NCBI GenBank assembly: GCA_013203065.1
Contig: JABMQV010000217.1
Span: forward strand, 1 to 7,076
Direction of reading: 5' to 3'
Length of the DNA: 7,076 nt
Origin: Desulfobacteraceae bacterium
GTDB lineage: Bacteria; Desulfobacterota; DSM-4660; Desulfatiglandales; Desulfatiglandaceae
How positions within the stretch are numbered: the stretch's first letter is position 1; every line of letters begins with the position of its first letter. This document shows, in pieces, positions 1-5,205 of the stretch. The translations under genes and the position numbers were made by a program. The notes beneath the pieces were generated by a model that was not told the origin of the DNA, made no database searches, and was given only the letters and a program-made list of their open reading frames with translations.

Positions 1-2
1 GC

Positions 3-410
3 ATTGCCCACTGCGCGGGGCTCCATCCCGAAGCGCAGAGCCTTAGCAATATCCTGACAGCCCAGGGATTTGAACCCGTTTCCGTATCCTGCAAGATCGG
101 ATGCACACCCAAGGAGGTCCTGGGGCTAAAAGAAGATGAAAAGGTCAGGGTCAACGAGTTCGAATCCATGTGCAGCCCCATCGCCCAGGCCGCCCTTCTC
201 AATGAAGAGAAAACCGACTTCAATATCCTGGTGGGTCTGTGCGTCGGACACGACTCGCTCTTCTTAAAATACAGCGAAGCATACACTACCGTCCTGGTCA
301 CAAAGGATCGGGTGCTTGCCCACAACCCGGCGGCCGCATTATACACAACCAGCACGTATTACGCCCGGCTTTTGAGGCCGGGAATAGACGTCCCGAAAGA
401 GAAAAACTAG
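3..410 (+). CDS. DUF1847 family protein, C-terminal part (5' end outside window)
   Basis: The frame is open from the left edge of the window to the TAG at 408-410, giving about 135 residues with no start codon inside the domain, so the N-terminal part lies upstream. The visible part has the Cys-rich character of the DUF1847 family: an early Cys, the SCKIGC segment, then MCSPIAQAALLNEEKTDFN, the VGLCVGHDSLFLKYS block, and a LVTKDRVLAHNPAAALYT block near the end. These last three blocks are the most typical part of the family. The conserved Cys residues suggest metal binding, but the function is not established. The last residues, after YYARLL, may be non-native, because the insertion-sequence remnant begins right at the stop codon. 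No downstream partner survives next to it. The family call is made from remembered sequence patterns. Confidence 0.75.
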   Translation: MAHCAGLHPEAQSLSNILTAQGFEPVSVSCKIGCTPKEVLGLKEDEKVRVNEFESMCSPIAQAALLNEEKTDFNILVGLCVGHDSLFLKYSEAYTTVLVTKDRVLAHNPAAALYTTSTYYARLLRPGIDVPKEKN

Positions 411-697
411 GTCCTCGTAGTTACGTTCCCTTCTCTAAAGCCGGATCAGAACTGCTCTTCGAGATGATCAGCCGGGCCTATGAACACCATAGCCCCATGA
501 TCACCTCCAACCTGCTCTTCGAGGAATGGACTGAGGTCTTCGGCTCAAAGCGATTCACCGGGGCACTTCTGGATCGCCTCACCCATAGGTGCCATATCTT
601 GGAGGCCAATGGTGAAAGCTATCGACTATGTCAGGCTAAGAAGCGGTCTAAGCGCAGGTCCCCATCAAAACAGAACCCAAACCAAAAACAACCCTAA
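407..697 (+). pseudogene. istB: istB fragment: C-terminal third of IS21-family helper ATPase
   Basis: IstB is the AAA+ ATPase that assists the IstA transposase in IS21-family elements and is usually about 250 residues long. Only the last ~95 residues are here: YVPFSKAGSELLFEMISRAY, then the highly typical MITSNLLFEEWTEVFG, TGALLDRLTHRCHILE and NGESYRL segments, then a basic tail ending at the TAA at 695-697. The Walker A and Walker B regions are missing. The usual DELGYVPFS motif is disturbed: only LG remains, with three extra residues (PRS, 413-421) before YVPFS. The remnant has no start codon of its own in a sensible place. The same frame continues upstream to about 239, but that part overlaps the DUF1847 gene and is only a shadow. 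It cannot encode an active ATPase. Confidence 0.8.
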
Positions 698-705
698 AAT
701 TAGGG
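692..705. repeat. Short inverted repeat at the end of istB
   Basis: CCCTAA and TTAGGG form a 6-bp inverted repeat with a 2-base centre, overlapping the istB stop codon. The following bases are A/G-rich, not a T-run, so it is not a convincing intrinsic terminator on the plus strand. Confidence 0.35.
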
Positions 706-716
706 AAAGGAGGTGC

Positions 717-746
717 TTGACAATTATCAGGTAGGTCGTCTATTCA
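717..746 (+). promoter_or_regulatory. Possible outward-facing promoter in the IS end
   Basis: A perfect -35 hexamer TTGACA (717-722) is followed after 18 bases by TATTCA (741-746), a weak -10 with the first three consensus bases. It points out of the insertion-sequence remnant toward the cupin and the amidohydrolase operon. Outward promoters at IS ends are known in general; whether this one works is inference. Confidence 0.35.
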
Positions 747-757
747 TAAACCAGGTG

Positions 758-797
758 TCACACTTTTCGCCCGCCACCGTCTCATTTTTACTCCGCC
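758..797. repeat. Two ~18-bp terminal repeats of the IS21-family right end
   Basis: Copy 1 (758-775) is TCACACTTTTCGCCCGCC and copy 2 (780-797) is TCTCATTTTTACTCCGCC. They agree at 13 of 18 positions and are spaced 22 bases apart. Multiple short repeats of this kind at each end are the expected transposase-binding sites of IS21-family elements. Confidence 0.6.
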
Positions 798-846
798 CTT
801 TCCACAAAGGAAGGACGACGCTACGGACGCAAGTTGCATTCTAGTC

Positions 847-1065
847 GTGGTTCCGAAAGATAGTGAGGTTCCTGAACATGTTCATGAAGAAGACGACATC
901 CCCCATCCAGACAAGGGCCGAGCCATCATGTGGGTTGATGGCAGTGGATCGTTTCCTCTGGAGCCAAGGTGCGTTGTGCTAGTACCCAAAGGGACGAAGC
1001 ACAAAATAGAAAACGTCAGTGAGGAATTGCGTCTTTACGATGTTTTTTGGCCAGCCGTGATGTGA
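847..1065 (+). CDS. Cupin-domain protein, apparently 5'-truncated
   Basis: This small single-domain cupin frame, with GTG taken as the first possible start, ends at the TGA at 1063-1065. Cupin motif 1 is seen as PEHVHEEDD (two His and acidic residues that could bind a metal). Motif 2 is intact as PKGTKHKIEN, matching the PxGxxHxxxN pattern. The same frame is open upstream to 751, and the residues encoded just before the GTG (DASCILVV) continue the cupin beta strand, so GTG 847 is probably not the native start. The sequence upstream of about 806 reads as IS end, not protein. No Shine-Dalgarno sequence is suitably placed before 847. The gene therefore seems to have been cut by the insertion sequence and may be dead. 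Small cupins often act as sensors or isomerases; the ligand here is unknown. It may once have led the downstream operon, whose first gene starts 80 bases later. Confidence 0.6.
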   Translation: MVPKDSEVPEHVHEEDDIPHPDKGRAIMWVDGSGSFPLEPRCVVLVPKGTKHKIENVSEELRLYDVFWPAVM

Positions 1066-1086
1066 CAGGTGTCCTATCATGCTGGC
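1050..1086 (+). promoter_or_regulatory. Nested hairpin between the cupin and the amidohydrolase operon
   Basis: Three nested arm pairs share one axis: GCCAGC (1050-1055) with GCTGGC (1081-1086), TGAT (1058-1061) with ATCA (1076-1079), and GACA (1064-1067) with TGTC (1070-1073). The structure spans the cupin stop codon. No strong T-run follows, only TGTATTT, so it could be an attenuator, an mRNA-stabilising or processing hairpin, or an operator, not a classic terminator. Confidence 0.4.
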
Positions 1087-1145
1087 TGTATTTGGTGAAA
1101 AAGGGAAAGCCTCCCAGCCAGGTTTATGGAAGTCAAGGAGATAAT

Positions 1146-2549
1146 ATGAACAAAGAACGACTAAAACAGAACGTTCTGAAATCATTAACCAAAAACCAGA
1201 AAATTCTGATAGAAGTCTCCGACGAACTGTGGAGGACTCCGGAGCTGGCAATGCAGGAATTAAGAACCTCCGGGCTTCTTTGTGACTGGCTGGCCAAAGA
1301 GGGTTTTCTTATCGAGACGGGTATGTCGGGTATGCAGACTGCTTTTCTTGCAGAATTCACGCAAGGTTCGCGTACCCCGGTGATTGCATTTCTCACTGAC
1401 CTTGACGCCGTCCCTGGAGTTTCTAACGAAGTGGTTCCCTGGCACGAAGCCATTATTGAGGGGGGGGCAGGGCACGGGTGTGGGCATCCTCAAATCAATG
1501 CCGGGAACATAGGTGCAGCAATCGCCGTGAAGAACGAAATGGAGAAGCTCAATGTCGACGGTACCATCAGGGTCTACGGTGCTCCTGCAGAAGAACTGCT
1601 AATAGGAAAGGTTTTCATGGCGCGAGATGGTCTATTTGACGATTGCGATGTGATACTCACATCTCATCCTTCTGCTATGAATGCAGCTAATGCAAATACT
1701 TGTTGTTCCCTCCTTTCAACGGAATTCACTTTCCTCGGTCAAAGCTGCCTCCCAGCAAAGAATCCGGAAGCAGGAAGAAGCGCCCTAGACGCTGCCCAAT
1801 TGGTCACCATCGCTGTAAGCATGAGAAAGAACTATATGGCCAGGGGCACCGTCGTCGAATATGTGATCCCCGATGGGGGTTCTCAGCCTAACGCCCTTCC
1901 AGATACCTCAAAGGTTTGGTTTATGGTCCGGCATCCCGATGTGGCCTGGGTTAAAGATGCTTATCAGAAGATACTGGATGCGGTAAAAGGTGCCGCATTA
2001 GCCACCGGTACCACATCCAGAGAACAATTCCTCACGTTTTGTCACGGTTACCTACCAAACGAGCGATTGGGAAGACTGATTTATGATAATGCAAGAATTG
2101 TGCGTGCTCCAACCTTTTCGGATGAAGAGAAACGATTCGCCAATGACATCCGAAAGAGCTACGAGCTTGAGGAAGTTGAGAGTCCAATTCATGAAGGTCT
2201 TGAGTTTCTCCGAGATGGCCTTGACATGTATGCTCAGGACGGCGGAGACGCCAGCTGGATTGCCCCCTTGGCCAGCATCAACTGTGCTTTCCCGAAAGAT
2301 ATCACATTCCATGGATGGGGAACCACTGCGGTTTCGGGAAGTTCGATAGGACACAAAGGGCTCATGTTTTTTGCCATGACGTTAGCAGCTACGGCGGCCG
2401 ATATTCTCTCGTGCCCGAAAGTTCTGAATGAGATAAAAGAAGAACATAAAGATCGAAGGAACGGCCGCGGGTATCAATGTCTCTTGCCCCAGGGAATCAT
2501 ACCGATTTCGGAGGATTTCATGAAACACCACGTAAAGATGCGCTGGTAG
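1146..2549 (+). CDS. M20-family amidohydrolase (AbgB-like)
   Basis: A 467-residue metal-dependent amidohydrolase. The start is ATG 1146, which has an AAGGAG Shine-Dalgarno sequence at 1135-1140, five bases upstream; the frame is open further upstream but only through the intergenic hairpin. Family motifs appear in order: LTDLDAVPG (Asp85, Asp87), GHGCGH (residues 109-114, with Cys112 and His114 as likely metal ligands), APAEEL (Glu149-Glu150, general base and metal ligand), a LTSHP segment (His174), a dimerisation-type middle region around residues 190-290, and SSIGHKG (His403). The length and the GHGCGH and HKG motifs fit the AbgB-like branch, which cleaves p-aminobenzoyl-glutamate or other N-acyl amino acids. 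The residue after CGH is Pro, where relatives usually have Asn or Asp, so substrate or activity may differ. No signal peptide is seen, so the protein is probably cytoplasmic. It is the first gene of a three-gene operon, 38 bases ahead of the flavoprotein. The exact substrate cannot be read from the sequence. Confidence 0.85.
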   Translation: MNKERLKQNVLKSLTKNQKILIEVSDELWRTPELAMQELRTSGLLCDWLAKEGFLIETGMSGMQTAFLAEFTQGSRTPVIAFLTDLDAVPGVSNEVVPWHEAIIEGGAGHGCGHPQINAGNIGAAIAVKNEMEKLNVDGTIRVYGAPAEELLIGKVFMARDGLFDDCDVILTSHPSAMNAANANTCCSLLSTEFTFLGQSCLPAKNPEAGRSALDAAQLVTIAVSMRKNYMARGTVVEYVIPDGGSQPNALPDTSKVWFMVRHPDVAWVKDAYQKILDAVKGAALATGTTSREQFLTFCHGYLPNERLGRLIYDNARIVRAPTFSDEEKRFANDIRKSYELEEVESPIHEGLEFLRDGLDMYAQDGGDASWIAPLASINCAFPKDITFHGWGTTAVSGSSIGHKGLMFFAMTLAATAADILSCPKVLNEIKEEHKDRRNGRGYQCLLPQGIIPISEDFMKHHVKMRW

Positions 2550-2587
2550 AACTCAAGGCCCCAAGATACGTCAAAGAGGAGACGGTC

Positions 2588-4279
2588 ATGGAAAAATATG
2601 ACGTGCTAAAGACGGATGTGTTAATTATTGGCGGTGGCGCGGCTGGGGTGCGCGCTGCTATTGAGGCTGACGTGGAGGGATCAGACGTCCTTGTTGCAAG
2701 CAAAGGGCCTTTGGCGCGGAGCGGGCTAACCCCCCTCGCTTACCCCTGTTTTCAAGCGGCCGCAGGAGCGATGGATTCCAGGGACAACGCTGATATTCAC
2801 TATCAAGATACAGTTAGAGAAGGTAGAGGTCTTGCTGATCAAAACTTGGCCCGAGTGCTAGCAGACGAAGCTGTTTCCAGATTTCATGATTTGAAGAAAT
2901 ATGGGGTGAAATTTGAAACTGAACATGGAAAACCGTTTCAGGCTCATTTTCCTGGACAGACATATCCAAGGAATCTCTTGATCGTCGGTGGGGGGTTTGG
3001 GTTAATTAGCGGTCTCAAAAATGAGCTCCGTAGACATCAGCGCGCTAAGATCATCGAAGACCTTTGTATTTCTCGTCTATTAATCGAGCATGGAGAGCTT
3101 GCAGGCGCGTTTGGATTAAACCTCCGCGATGGTCAGTTTTACGCCATTGAGGCGAAATCCATCGTGCTGGCGTGCGGTGGATATGAAGCGCTATGGGAAA
3201 ACAATGACGGTTCAGCAGACTCCACTGGAGATGGTATCTCCTTAGCATTTGGAGTTGGAGCTGATATTATTGATTTCGAAATGACTCAGTACTACCCCGG
3301 CGTTTTTGCATATCCTGAATCCCTTAAGGGTGTAGATATCCAATACGAAACATTTCTGGAAAAGAAATATTTTGATTTTAAGTTGCTGAACAAAGAAGGG
3401 GAAGGGTTCTTGCCTGAGGGCCCCTTGCCTGGTCGTGATGTTTTGATGCGAGCGATATTCACCGAGATAGAACAGGGTCGAGGAACCGAACATAATGCAG
3501 TATATGTTGATCCAACCAAATCGTCAAAAAGCTACGAGGAAATTGATCGATTGGTGCAACATTTCGTCAAGAGCCCAGACAAATACTGGAGAAAGGTAGG
3601 TATCGATATCCGGACTGACCGAATCGAGATATGCCCTGCTGTCCATTATACGCTCGGGGGCATTCGCATTAACGAAAAAGCAGAAACCTCGGTACAGCGG
3701 CTATTTGCGGCAGGAGAGAATTCCAGCAATACGCATGGGGCGAATCGAATCGGTGGGAATTCGTTGGCAGAGACTCAGGTGTTCGGGGCGCTGGCAGGGA
3801 AGCAAGCATCAATGCGTGCTAGGAAGTACAGAGGAAGGGGGCTTCCAGAAAGACAGATCCGCGAAGAAATATCTCATTTAAATTTCTTTGCGGAAGAGAA
3901 GAGAGAGGGCGTGCGGCCCTTTGTGATAAAGAAAGAACTGAGACAACTGATGGATCAGTATGTGGGTCCGAATAGGAACGAGGGAGGGCTGAAGACGGCC
4001 CTTAACAAAGTCCTAGATTTAAAACGGAATGCTTTGCCAAACGTGCAAGTCGGCAATCAGAGAATTTTCAATGTCGACTGGTGTATGGGGATTGAGGTCG
4101 CGAGAGCCCTCGATCTGGCGGAACTCGTCATTCGATCAGCCACGTTTAGGAAAGAAACACGCGGGCACCATTATCGTTCGGATTTTCCAAGGACATCGGA
4201 AAACCCGCAGCATACATTGGTTAAAAAGCGAGGTGACAAGATCGTCGTCAACTACGCACCGGTCAACAGGCTCCGTTGA
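2588..4279 (+). CDS. FAD-dependent fumarate reductase/succinate dehydrogenase-type flavoprotein
   Basis: A 563-residue soluble flavoprotein. ATG 2588 is chosen because AGAGGAG lies at 2575-2581, six bases upstream; the frame is open earlier but overlaps the preceding gene. The N-terminal Rossmann motif DVLIIGGGAAG (Gly15-Gly20) binds the FAD ADP moiety. The family's catalytic landmarks follow: GRDVLMRA (Arg288, the usual active-site Arg), EIEQGRG, VHYTLGG (His353), FAAGE, and GANRIGGNSLAE (Arg387). A C-terminal ETRGHHYRSDFP resembles the RGAHYRxDxP tail of the family. Two deviations stand out. QYYPGV (Tyr236) replaces the usual HPTG substrate His. The position of the FAD-linking His (usually SHT) reads SGL (Gly46), so FAD is probably non-covalent. 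No Tat or Sec signal, heme-binding motif or membrane segment is evident. It most likely moves electrons between a carboxylate substrate and the 2Fe-2S protein encoded 21 bases downstream. L-aspartate oxidase-like or another 2-enoate reductase-like activity is an alternative. Confidence 0.85.
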   Translation: MEKYDVLKTDVLIIGGGAAGVRAAIEADVEGSDVLVASKGPLARSGLTPLAYPCFQAAAGAMDSRDNADIHYQDTVREGRGLADQNLARVLADEAVSRFHDLKKYGVKFETEHGKPFQAHFPGQTYPRNLLIVGGGFGLISGLKNELRRHQRAKIIEDLCISRLLIEHGELAGAFGLNLRDGQFYAIEAKSIVLACGGYEALWENNDGSADSTGDGISLAFGVGADIIDFEMTQYYPGVFAYPESLKGVDIQYETFLEKKYFDFKLLNKEGEGFLPEGPLPGRDVLMRAIFTEIEQGRGTEHNAVYVDPTKSSKSYEEIDRLVQHFVKSPDKYWRKVGIDIRTDRIEICPAVHYTLGGIRINEKAETSVQRLFAAGENSSNTHGANRIGGNSLAETQVFGALAGKQASMRARKYRGRGLPERQIREEISHLNFFAEEKREGVRPFVIKKELRQLMDQYVGPNRNEGGLKTALNKVLDLKRNALPNVQVGNQRIFNVDWCMGIEVARALDLAELVIRSATFRKETRGHHYRSDFPRTSENPQHTLVKKRGDKIVVNYAPVNRLR

Positions 4280-4288
4280 TAATAAACT

Positions 4289-4296
4289 AAGGAGGT
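4289..4296 (+). promoter_or_regulatory. Strong Shine-Dalgarno of the 2Fe-2S gene
   Basis: AAGGAGGT lies four bases before ATG 4301 and fixes that codon as the start, in preference to an upstream in-frame alternative at 4295. It is the strongest ribosome binding site in the operon. Confidence 0.7.
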
Positions 4297-4300
4297 GAAA

Positions 4301-4618
4301 ATGGAGCAAAAACGAATCCAAGCCAAAATTTCCAGGTATTTCCCTCAGAATAAGGCAAAAGGAATAGATACTTTTGAGATACCTTTTAGCGCAGGAATGA
4401 CCATTCAGGTGCTGCTTCGTTACATATATGAAAATCTTGACCCCACCCTAGCTTTCAGAGATTACCGCTGTGGTAGGGGTATCTGTAATACCTGTCGGGT
4501 CAAAGTTAACGGCAAAGTCATTAGGTCTTGCCAAACATTGACGGATCTTGATCAAGAAGTCTTTCTGGAACCTGCAAATGACAAGGTCATTAGAGACTTG
4601 GTGATTCGGTACGATTGA
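4301..4618 (+). CDS. Stand-alone 2Fe-2S ferredoxin-domain protein (SdhB/FrdB N-terminal type)
   Basis: A 105-residue electron carrier. The plant-type ferredoxin cluster ligands are all present: CGRGICNTC (Cys57, Cys62, Cys65) and Cys77 after an 11-residue gap. The surrounding sequence, with a beta-grasp start, LLRYIYENLDPTLAFRDY before the cluster, and RVKVNGK and RSCQT after it, matches the N-terminal domain of succinate dehydrogenase/fumarate reductase iron-sulfur subunits. Those subunits are normally about 230-250 residues and carry a second domain with 4Fe-4S and 3Fe-4S (or 4Fe-4S) clusters. That domain is absent: the protein ends soon after the first one, and a terminator-like hairpin follows within 50 bases, so this looks like a genuine minimal subunit and not a break. 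It probably accepts or donates electrons for the flavoprotein encoded immediately upstream. Its onward partner is not in the window. Confidence 0.85.
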   Translation: MEQKRIQAKISRYFPQNKAKGIDTFEIPFSAGMTIQVLLRYIYENLDPTLAFRDYRCGRGICNTCRVKVNGKVIRSCQTLTDLDQEVFLEPANDKVIRDLVIRYD

Positions 4619-4665
4619 CTCTGGGGTTGCGGGCTATTGGCGATACAGCGGTGGCCATAACTGTG

Positions 4666-4698
4666 ATGGTTCAGGCCCGATCTGAGACCATGATTTTT
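4666..4698 (+). terminator. Probable Rho-independent terminator of the amidohydrolase-flavoprotein-2Fe-2S operon
   Basis: ATGGTTCAG (4666-4674) pairs with CTGA-ACCAT (4682-4691, with G4686 bulged) around a 7-base loop, followed within two bases by TTTTT at 4694-4698. It begins 48 bases after the last stop codon of the operon. The stem is only moderately GC-rich, so efficiency is uncertain. Confidence 0.5.
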
Positions 4699-4798
4699 GG
4701 ACGATAGGGCCTTGCAAATGGTCACCTTTCGGCAATTCCAGCCCCATTTTGTGGCCCCCTATCTTGCCAGAAGTCAAAGATTTCAGCAAGTTAAAAAC

Positions 4799-4843
4799 TG
4801 TGATATCTTCAACTCCCAAGATTCGGGTTGAATTGTGATATCT
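4799..4843. repeat. Direct repeat TGTGATATCT x2
   Basis: Two perfect 10-base copies (4799-4808 and 4834-4843), 35 bases start to start, flank a weak inverted repeat (TCAACTCC...GGGTTGA). Further ATATCT words follow at 4851-4863. This could be a regulator binding array or chance in AT-rich sequence. Confidence 0.4.
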
Positions 4844-4859
4844 GATTCCATATCTCAAT

Positions 4860-4876
4860 ATCTGATGTTGTCAGAT
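4860..4876. repeat. Perfect 6-bp inverted repeat with 5-base loop
   Basis: ATCTGA (4860-4865) and TCAGAT (4871-4876) around TGTTG. A short hairpin with no T-run; function unknown. Confidence 0.4.
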
Positions 4877-4889
4877 TCGCTCTTGACTT

Positions 4890-4903
4890 CAGCTTTAAAG
4901 CTG
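4890..4903. repeat. Perfect 14-bp palindrome CAGCTTTAAAGCTG
   Basis: The sequence equals its own reverse complement over all 14 bases. It could be a dimeric regulator site, but no promoter or gene start is nearby, so its role is unknown. Confidence 0.4.
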
Positions 4904-5205
4904 CTTGGGCAAATCTCAATTAATGCGGATAAAAAACCTGCGATATGCAATCGAATCACCCCACGATTTCGCAGATTCAAGATTTATGGTAGCTTACATC
5001 AAACGGCAGTCTCATATCGGTCAAGAGATAGCAAGACTAACGAATCAATTGGCTTAAATGTGACATTTGAGGGTTACGCCAAACCCTGGCCTGTCCTTAC
5101 TCTTGAAATATCGGTTTAGTGGCAGGAATTCCATAGAGAGTTTACGGGATCAAACCAGCTGAAGCAACGAGCCTGAACCTGATATTTGATTGACTCACAA
5201 GAATT

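Larger units (their letters stand above)
401..806 (+). mobile_element. Remnant of an IS21-family insertion sequence (right end only)
   Basis: The piece contains the 3' third of istB (to 697) followed by a ~110-bp non-coding end with two imperfect copies of an 18-bp repeat, an arrangement typical of IS21-family ends, which carry multiple transposase-binding repeats. The outer boundary is placed at ...TTCCACA (about 806), consistent with an element ending in CA. No istA, no left end and no target duplication are visible, so the element is truncated at its 5' side about where the DUF1847 gene stops. Both boundaries are inferred and could be off by tens of bases. Confidence 0.6.
4699..5205. other. 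AT-rich intergenic region with short repeats, no supported gene
   Basis: About 500 bases separate the operon end from the convergent phosphoesterase gene. Open frames of 70-95 codons exist on both strands, but none has a Shine-Dalgarno sequence or a recognisable domain. What can be seen: a 10-bp direct repeat TGTGATATCT at 4799-4808 and 4834-4843; a weak hairpin between its copies (about 4809-4831); a perfect 6-bp stem ATCTGA/TCAGAT at 4860-4876; a perfect 14-bp palindrome at 4890-4903; and a GGGTT/AACCC stem at 5071-5086. No T-run-associated terminator for the minus-strand gene was found with confidence. The region may be the scar of decayed genes. Confidence 0.5.

Noticed and set aside
239..400. 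Upstream extension of the istB frame as part of a 152-codon gene
   Set aside because: It overlaps the well-supported DUF1847 frame and shows no IstB similarity before about 407; it is an out-of-frame shadow.
758..797. CRISPR-like repeat pair
   Set aside because: Only two imperfect copies with a 4-base gap, placed at an IS21 end; they fit transposase-binding repeats, not a CRISPR array.
1047..1145. Earlier TTG start for the amidohydrolase
   Set aside because: The extension runs through the cupin stop and the hairpin and has no Shine-Dalgarno sequence, whereas ATG 1146 has AAGGAG at the right distance and begins the family's usual N-terminus.
2477..2587. Earlier start for the flavoprotein
   Set aside because: It would overlap the end of the amidohydrolase and add residues before the Rossmann motif; ATG 2588 has a good Shine-Dalgarno sequence and starts a few residues before DVLIIGGG, as in the family.
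4634..4858. Minus-strand 74-codon open frame
   Set aside because: No start ATG, no Shine-Dalgarno sequence, no recognisable domain, and it runs through the terminator-like hairpin; probably chance or decayed sequence.
4835..5119. Plus-strand 94-codon open frame
   Set aside because: No Shine-Dalgarno sequence, low-complexity start in the ATATCT repeats and no recognisable motif.
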